DNA of 64,000 nt from Inia geoffrensis (taxonomy: Eukaryota > Chordata > Mammalia > Artiodactyla > Iniidae). Of the stretch, positions 35,245-48,109 are shown piece after piece; position 1 is the stretch's first letter; every line of letters begins with the position of its first letter. The notes beneath the pieces were generated by a model. It was not told the DNA's origin. It ran no database searches and worked only from the letters and a program-made list of their open reading frames with translations. The translations under genes and the position numbers were made by a program. The stretch spans positions 85,842,001 through 85,906,000 of the forward strand of contig CM070903.1 of the NCBI GenBank assembly GCA_036417435.1. Direction: 5' to 3'.

Positions 35245-35469
35245 TCCTTTTATTCTTTTAGACTCTGTTGAGGTTACTCAGCCTAACTGAAGAGCTTCCA
35301 TCGAAGCTGTGAGTTATTGCGATTCACCTCTTTAGGGATTTTAATCTTGGCAGTGGGAGAGGAATCAAAATCTCCTTGTCTACCACTTAGTGCAAAATGT
35401 ATTATCAGTCTTGTCTGGTTCTACCCATGGAATCACAGGAGTTTGGAATCAGATGACATCTTCTAGACT

Positions 35470-35580
35470 ATCTAATGATTCATCTTTCTCCTTTCATAGA
35501 TGAAAATGCTGAGGCCAGAGAGAGCAAGTTATGTCCGCAAGGCCACACTGATTTGGGGTTGAGACTCCTGCCTTCCAGGT
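35470..35580 (-). repeat. MIR SINE fragment
   Basis: Inverted MIR: CATAGATGAAAATGCTGAGG, AAGGCCACACTGATTTGGGG. Confidence 0.6.
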
Positions 35581-36959
35581 CCCTTGCCTCCCAGTCCCTT
35601 CCTCATTTCCACTAGGGAAGAATTTACCCCGAATCTCGCCTCATTCTGAGTGGGAGGCAAAGCTTTCCCCATTTACTGAGGGGAAACCGACAGAGGGGTA
35701 GTATGTAGAGTCCCCGTACTTTGCTGATTCTACAGATTACATGCAGGTAATTCCCACTTCCATGATGAAAACAATTGTCCATCCTTTATTTCGTATTTTA
35801 CCTAAGCCTTGCAGGCTTTTAAAAGGGGCATTGTTTTCACTGGGACTGACGGGTGGCATACCCAATGTCCCTGCCTTGCATTCCTTTCGAACTCCGTTTT
35901 TGCCCCAAAGTTGGATGCTTTCTAAGCAGTGTAACTACCACCATGGTTCAAGCCCCCCAATTGCTTAAATTACTCTTTGAAAATATAAATGTGGTGAGAC
36001 ATTTTTAGTTTCAGGCTCCTACTCTTGAACTCTAGTCTCTCTTTCTGTGATTCATTTATATTTTCAGACCCTAAAGAATGATTTAATTAATTTTCATGTT
36101 TTACTAATTTGCACATTTGGCTTTCTTGTTTTACTAGTTTTTGTATTAACCTCTGAGATTCATGTTGAGAAAAATGCTTGTATTTCAAATAGATTTTATT
36201 CATATTTTGTCAGATAACCGATACATTTGGATCCTTTCATGGGGGTGTGGGGAGTATAGTCTAGGAATTTTCAAAGATTTGTTGCCATTCCTCCGAATTT
36301 CTGCTTAGGCTGACAGGTAGAATACATTTTCAATAAATGAAAGAAGTGTTTCTAAGGTTCCAAAGAGAGAGCCTCACAAATGCTTTCCCACTTTTCGATA
36401 TGAATTATTTCCTTTTGATTTTTTTAAAGCAAGCAGAGACCAGGCCAAGCTTATTTGGAAGTCAGCCTGAAATAAATGAATCTGGGTCTCTCTAACAACA
36501 AAAAAAGGCCTTTTCTGGGGCACTCAAGCACATCATTCACAGCTAACTGTGTGTTATTCTATAGTGTGGATACATACATATATGATAGGTCACATGCTCA
36601 TAAACCAAGTAATAATTGTGTAGTGGAATAATTTATCCCTACCATAGAAAGAGAAATCCTGTAAGTAAAAATTCTGGGGAACAGAAGTTGTAGTTTGTGT
36701 AACGACCTGATGTGAGACATTGGCTTTTATTCCTTTTCTATTTTGTGTTTGTGTGTGTTTTGTTTTGTTTTAATAAACCATATGGAGCTTTCCTGAAATA
36801 CTGGAAAATGTCTGTGGAGATGCATGTATCTGTGTGAATGCCTATGAAAAAGCCTCATGTAGGCTCTTTTCACTCCTTTGGTAAAGGCCTCCTTGAAGCA
36901 ACTTCCTCTAGTCTTGCTAAGGAAGGAAAACACAGCTTCGAGCCAATGTTAGGGAGGAG
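35581..36959. other. Repeat-poor non-coding stretch
   Basis: No gene or clear repeat seen. The sequence looks unique. Confidence 0.45.
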
Positions 36960-37219
36960 CTGTCCGGTGCTTTCTAGCAGCAAACACGCTTACAACTCAG
37001 TTTAGAATAAAGTGTACTGCAAACACCTAATTTTTACAGAACTGCTTGTATTGGGAGTTACTAATTAAAAATCCTCACGCTCTCCCTTCTTTTCCTGTTC
37101 AAATCTGCAAGGTTATTTAATTGAAGTTCTATTTTGTGGGTGCAGATGCATGATGTGTTTGAATCATCAAACAGATTTATAGTGTGTTTTGATTGTTGTG
37201 TGTGCCTCATTGCTATTCC

Positions 37220-37720
37220 CAGAATGTCGAGCTGAGCTTATGCTCCTCGGGAAGACTTAGCCGCCTGAAACAGTAAAAGAGTCCTTTCTTCTTCTCCCGC
37301 CCCCTCGCCCCCCATTTTCCTTGAAACTTTGCCAATATCAGATCGCGCGCTGTCTGTTGCTGCATTAAAATGAAGTCATTCCCTCCCACTTGTCACCCTC
37401 CTCCCTCCCACCCCCTACCTTTCCCTGTGCTCTCCAGCTCCGCGATTTTCTAAGTGGGGGAGCCGCTCTTGCCGTTATGGGCGAACTTTTTCAGTTTTAT
37501 TTTCTTCCGCCTTTCTCTCCTCTCCATTTTTTTCTCCCCACTTCTTAGAGGTGGTTTTTGGATTGGGGGCTGTGAAAGGAAAAGAGAAGGGGCCTGTTTT
37601 CCTCTCGAGGTGAAAACAGCCTTGGAAACGGCAGGTGCACGGGCCCCCAAGCAGCTGCTTGCGCCTCGCAAGCTGAAGCGTTTTACTTCCCCCTTCTAAG
37701 CCAAGAGCACTTCATATAAT
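37220..37720. promoter_or_regulatory. CpG-enriched, repeat-free candidate regulatory element
   Basis: Around 20 CpGs in about 460 bases, within an otherwise CpG-poor region, including GATCGCGCGC at 37341-37350, GCGCCTCGCAAGC near 37660 and several CCGCC. No transposon explains it. There is no recognisable start codon with a protein-like frame. It could be an enhancer, a weak promoter or a non-coding first exon. Inference only. Confidence 0.35.
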
Positions 37721-37773
37721 CCTCTCATGCAATTCACACTGTAATTGCAGAAACCCCGACTGCTAGGGCTCAT

Positions 37774-37821
37774 CTTATTATTATTATTACGATTATTGTT
37801 GTTGTTGTTGTTGTTGTTGTT
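37774..37821 (+). repeat. TTA / GTT compound microsatellite
   Basis: TTATTATTATTA followed by about eight GTT units. Confidence 0.95.
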
Positions 37822-39999
37822 CACTGATAACAAGCTCTTCTGCAAACAGGAACCTGTCATGTTAATTAGGTTTTTGTGTAAGATGAGCGGCTTCTCTAGA
37901 AGCAAGATTTTTTTTTTTCTGTCTTGCTCTTAGCCCTGTTCCCCTACCCCCTTCCAGGCCTTACCCGCTTAGAGGCCACTTAGGGAGTAGCACATGTGGA
38001 ACTTTTATGTGGTTCTATAGGCCTTTTATTATCCTGTGGGCCTCATCCTCTTCTTAAGAAAGAGGCCAGTGGTTAGATGCTGGCAATGAACATTATTTTC
38101 TTGAACACCAGCTTGTTTTCTCAAGCTTCTGCTTATTCCTTTGGTAATTATGAGACTAAAGGATCTTTTTTTTTTTTTTTTTGGTTGACCCATGAATGCT
38201 GTAGTCTATGGAACAATCATTTCATGGTTTTGAGGAAGAAAGGGCCAGGGATGAAAGTATGAAGAGATTTTATTTTTTTTTTAATTCCCTTAAGAAATGC
38301 TTAGAGAATTAATGAAAGTGTTTTTATTGCCAATTTAAAGAAAACCTGGTACTTTGAGGTTCAGAGATATACAAACTATTACTAATGCCTAAATCTAATT
38401 TTGATCTACAACTTTGGCCTATTTTTTATTGTTTACCGAATTCAGCAATTCATGACCACTGTCATTTTTTTTTTTTATGGTGACACACTACCTGTACTAT
38501 TATTTAAATAATCTTTTCTTTATATGGACTTACCTTTAAATGTAGTTTACTAGCAAAGGAAACTATAATATACCACTACTATAAATAGTAAATTAACATG
38601 ATAAGCCATACAAACATAACTGTTAAAGTAAAAAAATGGAAACTGTTAAGTTCATTTGTGCTAGAGGTGTTGCATAGTATAGGAAAGGTGTTCAGGATTA
38701 GCACTGGGCCTTTTTATTCTTACTGTAATCAGAAGGATTGAAAGAGAACCAACAGGAGAATAACTTTCCTGCTCACTGTGTGCACTACTGGTATTCAAGG
38801 CCATGCCAGTGTACCACCTGCATCTGCTCATCTCCAGCGGCATACCCATGCATGGTACATGCCCTACACTTTGGGAAATACCAGCCCATTGGGGGCTGAG
38901 GGCTCAGGTGGTCCGAAATCCATTATGGATATTTGGTTCTAGGAGGACTATTATTTAAGTTGGCTCTTGATGTATATGAAATATATATTTCTAGTAAAAG
39001 AGTGACAAGAAACCCTACTCTTTAAGAGGAATTTGTGTCTCCTAGTGGAATTAATGAAACATTGAGCATAAGGAACCAAAGTTCTAAAAGAACATCAAGG
39101 GGGAAAACTTAAGAAAAACCAGGTTCCAGGATCCGTAATGGGAGCCAGAAATGGAAGCCAAGATAGGATTGAAAGTCTGGACAAAGTGGAATGGGCATAA
39201 GGTCAAAAGTGAAGTGAGATGGATGTTCCAGAAAAAAGTGTTTGTGATGAGAGCCGAGGTATCTGAGATTTTCCTTTAATGGCATGTGACGTACGAGAGG
39301 GTCTGGCTGGGTAAAAAACCCAGCTAAAATCAGAGTTGAGGCTATAAAGAAAAGCACTTCTTAAATAATTAGTGTGAGTCATAAGACAATGAAGAGGACT
39401 GCCCATCTCACCTCCACACACCCACCCACAGTCTACAGAGGTACAGGAGTTGGAAAACCTCACAATTTTTCTTAATTATAAACAAAATATTTTTAAGAAG
39501 TTTATGTCCCAAACTCTTCCATACAACCAATTATGATTTCAGGATGTAAATCTTCCCAGTTATTCCGAATGGTTCTGTGCTCTTTATCTCCCCACAACTC
39601 TCCCGCCCACCCCACCCCCCGACCCCATTCTCCAGCCTTTAGGATGGAAAGGATAGCCTTGAAGATGCATAAATCATCTAGCGAATATTTCTTCAATCTA
39701 AGTTTAGTAGACCTTCAAGGACCTCTCTGCAATGTCCATGTTTTTATTTATTCTCCAGGACAGTATGGTGAGAAGGTGAGTGTTGACATGTTTCATTAGG
39801 GCCATATCCCTTCTGTGGTTGGCTAGTTAATGGCAGTTTCTAATGTTGATGCAATTTATTAAAAATGATCTTTATAATCAATATGACATATAACCTGTTT
39901 TATATTGGACACTGCAGATGATTATATAATGTACTATGATAGAGATAAAAGAAATCTATTTGACAAATATTTTCTAAGGACTTAATGTGTGAAAGACTC
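37822..39999. other. Repeat-poor non-coding stretch
   Basis: Contains a T-run at 38166-38182 and a C-rich patch at about 39600-39630. No gene or clear repeat. Confidence 0.45.
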
Positions 40000-40730
40000 C
40001 GTGCTTGGGCCTGAGAGTGGTAAACCAGCCTGCGCTGTCAAGGAATTTTTTATTTGGAGTAGGACAAACAAGCACGTAGCCTATTGCAATGATAATTGAT
40101 AAAGATTCTGATAAGGGTAAGGATTGGAATGTCATGGAAACATGAGCAGCCCCTAACCAAATCTTCCCCAGTCAGGAAAGGCTCCCATATAAGCTGAGAA
40201 CTTAATACTAAATAGTAATTAGCTATGGGGAGTCTGAAGGGAGAGGTTCTGGGAGAAAAAGAAAGACTATACAAGAAGAAACAGAACCCCTGAAGACCTG
40301 GAGGTGAAGATTAATGTGGGCAGTTTTGAGAACTCTCAGTAGTTCAGCATAGCTGGAGGTTGGGTGGTGGATGGAGGGCAGAGATGGAAATTGAGGCTGA
40401 AGAAGTGAAGAAGGGTCTGGAGGGCCATGTGGAATTTAGGCTTGATGCTGAATGAAATAGGGAGCTACTGAAGTAGTGAAAAGCACAAACTGAAACGTGG
40501 GAAGAAAGAGACTGTGCTGGGGTGGAGTGGGCACATAAGTAATCGTACAAAGGTGAGGTTGAACCGGGCCAGGCGGAGCCTGAGGGTACAGGTGAGTGGG
40601 TTACATTTGTCACCTAGGACAGGAGGTAACCTTGCAATGATCTCTAGCGACTGATTCTGAATGTGCCAGTAGTGACCAGGCCAGCAGAGAGGACTGACTG
40701 AGTGCCATAGTAGTGGCTTGGGAGTGGGAT
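40000..40730 (+). repeat. Ancient interspersed repeat, family not named
   Basis: Starts CCGTGCTTGGGCCTGAGAGT, with AGTCAGGAAAGGCTCCCATA, GGAGGGCCATGTGGAATTTA and ATAGGGAGCTACTGAAGTAG in order. This matches the old family seen at 30890. The open frames at 40344-40812 lie inside it and are not genes. Confidence 0.6.
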
Positions 40731-40832
40731 CATGCAGAGGAGAGAGGTAGCACTCATGGAAATCATTTTGTTTTTGATCGAAGGAGATATTTTTGGAAGA
40801 TAATCTGGACACTAAGTTAAAATTACTTTCTT

Positions 40833-41152
40833 TTTTTTTTTTTGGAAAGCTATGGTTTTTATTTTTATTTATTTCAGTAGCTCTGTCGTTCCCTAGATGT
40901 TATTTTATTTTATTTTTTATTTTTTTATTTAACGTCTAACGTGGAGTATAATTGCTCTACAGTGGTGTGTTAGTTTCTGCTGTATAACAAAGTGAATCAT
41001 ATATCCCCATATCTATTAAAGTGAATCTATACATATATCCCCATATCTCCTCTCTCTTGCGTCTCCCTCCCACCCTCCCTATCCCACCCCTCTAGGTGGT
41101 CACAAAGCACCAAGCTGATCTCCCTGTGCCATGTGGCTACTTCCCAGCTAGG
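40833..41152 (-). mobile_element. 5'-truncated LINE-1 3'UTR
   Basis: T-run, then AACGTGGAGTATAATTGCTC, then the TATCCCCATATCT unit twice, then GTCTCCCTCCCACCCTCC. TSDs ATTACTTTCTT at 40822-40832 and 41153-41163. Same L1 lineage as the large element at 58.9 kb. Confidence 0.93.
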
Positions 41153-41244
41153 ATTACTTTCTTATTTCCAGTGTGCTTCATGTACTTGTCTTACCTTGAA
41201 GTGGGCCTTTAATGTAAAGGGGAACATTGATTCTAATCGTCTGG

Positions 41245-41480
41245 TAATAGTATTAATAAATGATCACATTAATGGGGTACTTACTTGGGGCCAAACACTG
41301 GGCTGAGAACTTGATATATATTATCTCATTTAATCCCTGCCCCTCAAACATGACATGTTATTATCATCTTCATCTTACAGATGAGAGCAACGAGGCTTAG
41401 AGAGGATAAATAATGCCATAACTAAACGGTGGAGGTAGGATTTCATCCCAGGGTTGATTCCAGAGCCTGAGCTCAAAACC
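41245..41480 (-). repeat. MIR SINE
   Basis: Inverted MIR: ATTATCTCATTTAATCCCTG, CATCTTACAGATGAGAGCAA, CGAGGCTTAGAGAGGATAAA. Confidence 0.85.
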
Positions 41481-41974
41481 AAAATGCCATAGTTAAGGAT
41501 GTAGAGTGTGTTGCACACTGAGTCTAGTGAATAACTTTGTACAAAACTGTGTGTAGACATTTTTTAATGAAAGGAAAATTTGTTACAAGGTTTTTTGGTT
41601 TCTTTTGGCATCTTTCTTTTGGAATTACGCTCCCAGAAAAAAGCTTTAATTAATAAAGAGTTATGATTACTCATTCTCAATTAAACATGGTTTTATTGAA
41701 CAAACAAAAACAAAGGGAAAAATAAACAGGTCATTTTTTCCCGGTTTTGATGTTTAAAGTTTTGGAGTAAATTTGCCAAAAGAGTAAGTAGCTTTTTCTT
41801 TTTATATTTTACATACGGAGGCCATGCTTTCTTCAAATTCTTGTATTGGAGAAGACTCACAGAGTTAATTTACACTAATCTTTAAGTAGTCATTATTCTC
41901 CATTGAAAAAACAAAATGCATTACCAGAATTATTATAGCATCCCCAAAGTGAAAAGAGTTTAAAGACCAACATC

Positions 41975-42110
41975 TAGTCTACCCTCCTCATTTTCCACGA
42001 GGAAACAGAGGACCGAAGCAACTAAGGGACTTACATGCCCAAAGCCACACAGTGAGTAATCAGTAGGGATCAGAGTCTTTAGCCCCCAAGGAAGGCTCAT
42101 TGATTGCTGT
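41975..42110 (-). repeat. MIR SINE fragment
   Basis: Inverted MIR: TTTTCCACGAGGAAACAGAG, CCCAAAGCCACACAGTGAGT. Confidence 0.7.
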
Positions 42111-44167
42111 ACCATCTCACCCTGGATAATAGTATTTCAGGGGATTAATATGGTGCATCTTCCTGGAGTATCAGTTTTGCTCTAAGATTTAAAAGCAAGC
42201 AAGCAAACTAAATAGTTCATAATTTAAATCCTTTTTATATTAAAATGAACATGGCTATATTGTGGAGTAAAAATCATAGGGATTTAGTAAATAAAACAGG
42301 AAACTTCAAAGAAATGTCCCTTTTTAGAAAAGAAGGCAGGGAGCAAGAAGAGGGTCTGTCTCAGTCTTTACTCCCCGATGTCTTGGTTTAAATGTGTTCT
42401 CTCTGCCTTTAGAGATTTTTCAGAGGGAAATTTTTTGAGACACTCTGGCATCTCTTAGGTGTATGACGGACAATAGTGAACTACCAATTAATAGCATAGT
42501 TCATAATTATTCTGTTAAATGACACTGTGAGATGCCAGAAACACGCTTTTTCCATTAATATATAATTTTAAATTGTCTAAATACATGTTAACAGATCCTG
42601 TAATGGAATAGATTCAAATTTTTTCTCTGAGAAATTTGATTTTTTAAGCTAATTTCAATAGAAAATGTATCTGATTAGTTAGAAATGTGTTACTTGAATG
42701 AATGCATTTTGCTACAAAGGTTATCTTTGAAATGATGTGAATAATCTGTCTTATGCCCACAAGTACTGTGAATACTAACACTTCATTCTTAACTCATCTA
42801 GTTGTCATTAGGTGCAGCAGCTGATGCAATCTTCCATCAAGCAGTCTCAGAACTGTGGGTGGTCTTGGAAACTATACCATATGAACTGTAATACACAATA
42901 GAGTGAGTTAGGGATTTTTTTTTTCAGCTTTAATTTTGAATCTTGCAGTTCCTATTGGTTGAAATCGAGCAAAAGAATAAAGGGAACCTGATCTTAGCAT
43001 CAATCTGTATTGATGCAGAGCTCCTTATATACTTATTGATTAGAGAGTTTAAACTTAACTGCAGCCATTTCTTTTCTATTTGAGTCGTTTATGTACTTAA
43101 CTAAAGGAACTGACATGACGGTGCTTGCAAACAGGGGCACTGTCGGCTGTTTACATTTTTAAAACCATACGCTAATAAAATAAACTAATGAAAGGAAAAA
43201 TATAATACATTTTAACCTATAATACATTTAATACTTCGATTAAACCAGCACTGGGTGAGTTTTAGTGGGACATTTTGGAAGTGTAGCACACAATTGACAT
43301 CAATACCAAATTGGCTGTGTTCATTGTGGGATTATTATAAAGGGAGTTATTCATCATGTTTGGAAACTTAACACCACTTTAAAAGGGCTGAAACTTAACA
43401 GTATAATATATATATTTATAGGTTTCTTTATAAAAGTAACTTAAAGTGCCTTAAATATAATAAGTGCTCAATAAATAGCTATTGATTTGATTTCCATGAG
43501 AAATGCAGTGCATTCATTGGAAGCCCAGAATGGAAGGAAAACGCAAAGTAAATTAGTAATAATTTTGCATTCACTAGGTGGAGATGGAAGCAAGTGGTAT
43601 GTATGGATTTAGCCACTGAAGAAAGAGAAATCTGCTCATAGATCTCTGAAACGAAAGCCATCATTTATTAATCTCAAGAGAAATATTCTTAAAAAATTAT
43701 CTTTGTGTACATGCATTTAAAGAAAAAAATCTTTAGAAACAATTGGAAGGACTAGCAAACTGTCTTTCATTTGTGGTAAATGAGCTACAATGTATGCATT
43801 TACAATTTTTCTTCAATATTCAAATGAGAAATCTGCAACCACAAAGAAGTTAAGTCTTAAAAGTGCTACTTTTTTTTTTTTTTCTGGCATAGATGGTCCC
43901 TAGTCTTTTCCATTATAGTCTAGAGTCCTTAATAAAGAAACCACAAGCTATTCTCTAGTACAGCATTTTAGCTCCCAACTTTAATTTTGGTTTTAGTCCA
44001 ACAGGCAGATAGTTTAAAAAGTTTTCTGTCTCCCATCCTAGTTTATTTCTTAAACTCTCTCAAATCTTAAAGGGATACAATTGTAGTGCTGTTCATTTTG
44101 TACCTTCCATCTCTACCTGCGAAGTTTTGTTTTTTAATGGTTTAGCAGAGATACTTCAAAGTTCAAC
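42111..44167. other. Repeat-poor AT-rich stretch
   Basis: No gene, RNA or transposon recognised over two kilobases. A T-run lies at about 43869-43883. Confidence 0.45.
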
Positions 44168-44289
44168 TGCTCTCCCTTCTTTTTCTTTTTCTAACCCTCT
44201 CCGCCCACCCCCTTTTTCTTTTTTCTTTCTTTCTTCCTTCTTCCTCCTCCAGCTCCCTCTTGGGCCCCCTCTCCATCCCCCCTGTCCCC
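44168..44289 (+). repeat. Polypyrimidine tract
   Basis: Mostly C and T on the plus strand, with TTTCTTTCTTTC and CCTCCTCC steps. Confidence 0.85.
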
Positions 44290-44560
44290 TTTGGAAGCCC
44301 CTGGGATGACACTGTTCATTGATGCATCTCCCTCATTAGCATTGCTGCAGCTTGGCTCAGAGGTTTCAGAGGCAATCCGTCATGAGAAAACTGAAGAATG
44401 TGCCCCATTTGCATGATTCTGTGCCAGAATGCAACTTTTTCTCAGCTGTTCTTTGTGTAATTTCCCCTTGAGCGTTCAACTTTCCCATGAAGTCCTAGAA
44501 ATCATATTACGGATTTCCAACCCAATTGAAATGCTCTTCAGATTAGCTTTACATACTTGC
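44290..44560. promoter_or_regulatory. Candidate conserved non-coding element with octamer site
   Basis: Repeat-free. Contains ATTTGCAT at 44407-44414, the exact complement of the POU/octamer motif ATGCAAAT, plus CTCATTAGCATTGC just upstream and ACCCAATTGAAATG downstream. Enhancer role is inferred. Confidence 0.35.
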
Positions 44561-45718
44561 TTCCTTCCCCCAACAACTTCATAGTTCTTCGTAAACAGAG
44601 CAAATTAGTACAAAAAAACAAGGTTTTGCCTTTTATTGTTTGGAAATGTAGGAAACATTAAACGAATAATTTTGCTTTGAAAGTGCAGGGGTACATATTA
44701 TATGTGCAAATGTATATTTATTACACATGTCCAAATGAGGCCACAGTGCTAATAAATACTTAGGCAATCTCTGCTTCCTAGTCACTTAGTGCCACTGAAA
44801 ACCACATTCTGTAACCCACCAAAGAGAGACTCAGAGCAGAAACATAGCAAAAAACTGGATGAAGTACTCACTGTTTAATAAACAGAACTCCCCCCATAAG
44901 TCAAGGAAATCTGCTTTGCAGCTCTTGGATGAGCACATTTTAATAAATAATGAATTCATAGTAGCTAACTAACTGCTAATTAAGTATGTATTCTCACAGT
45001 ATTTTTTTCCTAGATAAAAAATTATTGTGACAGCTACAACACTGGGACACACAACCTGTTACCAAGGTTTCCATTTTCCAGAAATTAAGATAATGTGCTA
45101 TACACACATGATGCCCCACATTCCAGAAGAGAAAATGCTCCATTAACATGTTCATCATATTGCATTTGAATTAACAACAGAAAACAATTTACGCACAGGC
45201 ACATACAATCTTTAGCCCTTTTCAGTGACATGCTAATTCTTCTCAGTGTCATTATATACAAATCAATATAGAGTCTTTTCATTCCCTCTTGCCTTTTATG
45301 GCACTTAGGAGTAAGAATAAACTACTTATTTTTTATTATTTCCATTCTAAAAACTGTAGAATTATTATTTTTTGATTACCCTTTGACTTTTGGTTGGAGT
45401 GTATCCATTTGGGTAAAATAATGAAGATATTCTAAAAGTGCTTTAGTTATAACTACTTAAAATTTTAAATTATGTCATAATCTTTTAGAAGGAAAAAATG
45501 ACTTTAGAATGGGAAGGCAGAAATATCGAACTTACTGAGTTCCAAACAGAATTAAAATGACTTAAAGATAATTCCCTGCACCAACAGAAGAAAATAAAGC
45601 TCTTAAAGTTCAAAAATTTGGTTGTTGGAGGAACGCTCACACAGTGATTAGAATTAGGTTGCAGAAGATTTCATTAATTATAGGTGACTGGTTTTCCCTC
45701 AGCAGACAGCTCAGGTCT
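44561..45718. other. Repeat-poor AT-rich stretch
   Basis: No gene or transposon recognised. Confidence 0.45.
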
Positions 45719-45793
45719 CGCCCCCCCCCGTGCCCACCCCCGTCCCCCCACATCCCCCCCACCACCCCCACTTCCCCCACCCCCCCCCACCTC
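45719..45793 (-). repeat. C-rich tract; G-quadruplex candidate on the minus strand
   Basis: Many C-runs of 3-10 separated by one to four bases. The complement therefore has far more than four G-runs. Proline-rich and glycine-rich frames across it are artefacts. Confidence 0.85.
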
Positions 45794-45929
45794 ATCTCAA
45801 ACTGTTGTCTAACCTTTCCCTTAATCCATCTCATCTTGAGCTGATGGGAACTGCTTTCATTCCACCTCTTGTGGAGGTAATGAAACAATCTTCTTATTCA
45901 CTTGGTTCCTCTGAGCCGGTGACATGCAA

Positions 45930-46200
45930 CAACAACAAAAAAAAGCAAGCGCCCTGATTAATGGCTGCTAATTAGCAATGTTAATGACCAGGTGTCCGAG
46001 AGCATGGCCAGCTCCTCTCAGCATGGAGTGATCGCTCAATGAGGGCCCTGCAAATCCATTCCCAGTGACCCTTCCCCTCAGCTGCCAGTAATGAAGGCCG
46101 CTTGCTCGTTACTCCCGGGAGGGGCGCAGGAGGAGACCCAGGCCTGGGACCCAAACCCTTGGCTGGGGTCTAGTGGATCTTCCATTAATTAAGGTTAGCG
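45930..46200. promoter_or_regulatory. Candidate conserved non-coding element with homeodomain sites
   Basis: Repeat-free. Contains CTAATTAG at 45968-45975, TTAATGACC at 45980-45988, ATTAATTAA at 46184-46192, TGATTAATGG at 45955-45964, and a CpG-containing core (CCCGGGAGGGGCGCAGG). The word content fits a developmental enhancer. Inference only. Confidence 0.4.
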
Positions 46201-46979
46201 TTTCTGGCCCCCAAAAGCTCAAGGGTAAGGAAGTGAGGGGCAGGGAGATGAACTCAACCTCTCTTGTCTCAGGAGGCGATTCTTTTCTAAATGGAACCAG
46301 TAGTTAATTTGGGCTATCCACATATATATCTATAATTTTGACTCTTTGTTAGCTATACATATCATCTTCTCTGGCTCTGTTATTATCCCGGGATCATTCA
46401 CATGGGGGAAGCAAATCTCACACTAACTCTCAAATATAACTTTCTATCTGGGAGGTTTACATTCTCTTTTTGCCATTCAGGTTTACAGATGAGTGGCAGC
46501 AGAAACTCGGAGCACCTAGATCTGTGCTTAAAAAATTAGTTAATCTTTTAAAAAATATTTTCCTGGTTAGGAGATGGGTTGAACATGCCAGTGCTGTTAG
46601 CTCTCATGTAGGAGTAAGGAAATTATATTACTTTAAAAGAAAACAACACAAAAGCAAGCTTTTCCAAGACCTTTCTAGAAAATCAACTCTATAAAGACCT
46701 GAAAAATTATTTTACTAATTAGAGTTGGCTCCTTTTTTAAAATGCTGACCAGAAAATTGAAAAGTGACAAGACTGAAGTCTTTGCAGATAATTAACTATT
46801 AACTGTATTTGCCAATTTGTGACAAGCCGATTCTCTGAGTTTACACATTTATTTTCTCTTCACTGGTGAATGGCCTTGTACTTTCTCCAAGGAGGGGGTG
46901 GAGGGAATGATTCAGTTTGGAAGAAACAGACTAAAATGCAAAAAGGTATGCCATGTCATTGCTTTTGTTTTATCAGGCC
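46201..46979. other. Repeat-poor stretch
   Basis: No gene or transposon recognised. Confidence 0.45.
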
Positions 46980-47068
46980 ACATATATATATATAGCAGGC
47001 TTTTTGTATCTGTCTATCATCTATCTATCTGTCTGTCTGTCCATCTATCTATCTGTCTATCTATCTAC
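46980..47068 (+). repeat. ATATAT and TATC/TGTC tetranucleotide microsatellite
   Basis: Short AT run at 46982-46994, then interspersed CTAT/CTGT units at 47006-47068. Confidence 0.95.
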
Positions 47069-48109
47069 CTAAAGTGAGGATAGCACCTTGGTTAATTTAG
47101 AAACCCCCCCCCACCTTTAACAAAGTTTTTATTTGTTGAAATGTCTTATGTTTGATACCATTGTAATGAGTTTCTTTTGATGACATTGTGAAGAATGTAA
47201 AATTTATTTCAGTAGAATAAGTGCTACTGTGAAAATTACTGACTATTCATAGGTGATAAAATACCTAATAGCAGGGTTTAAAAAACCATGGTCACTAGGT
47301 TGCTGCTGGCCAGTAGGCCCAAATGAAATTTGACAAGAAAAACTTAAGAGCTTTATTCCAAGTGTGGACGAGGCCAAACAACATTACCTCATAAGCTACG
47401 AACGGAGGCTGCCTAGACAGGAGGCCGGCTTCTCTGTCATTAGAGCCCACCTTCTGTTGCAGTAATATCTGATGTAGTTTTTTGGAAGGAGGGGTAAAAA
47501 TTGTCTCCCTATGTAGAGAATTTAGTAAACTCTTTCACTGTAGAAAATTTAGAAAACATTGAAAACCACCAGCACACATACATTTGCATGCATTCACACA
47601 TGTACAGTACACACAATCCTAACCAGAGCTATCAATGGCCAACATGTTGCTACGTATTCTAGCCATCTTTTTCTTGCATAGTTACTCTTTCTGTTTTAAC
47701 AAAATTGTGTTGTACTGCATGTGTTTTATAAACTACTTTTTAAATTAACAATCTAACATAAATCTATTGTGAAATAGAATATTCTTCTGCAATGGTACAT
47801 TATGACAGCTTCTACTGAGAGCCACAAGTCTCCATTAACCATTCATGGTTAATGCAGATTTCTAGAGTTATTATAGAGCCATATTACTGTGATGATCCCA
47901 GTGCTAAAGGCAAGGCTACAGGTACCATCCTGGCCAGTCCCTCCTACATAGAGGACATTGAAGATTTGTTGAGGATTGAGTTATATCCCTCCATTAGCTC
48001 AGATTCTCCTTCTGTTTGTTCTCTCCACAGTCCTTAGAACAGAATGAGTGTACCAGTGGTGCACTATATCCAATTAATTAATTATTAGCAAAGAAGGGAC
48101 AAAACTGTG
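47069..48109. other. Non-coding stretch
   Basis: C-run at 47104-47112. No gene or clear repeat. Confidence 0.45.

Noticed and set aside
37454..37699. 81-codon frame in the CpG-enriched element
   Set aside because: Composition-driven, antisense frame equally open, no recognised domain.
45637..45957. Proline- and glycine-rich frames at the C-tract
   Set aside because: Direct consequence of the C-runs.
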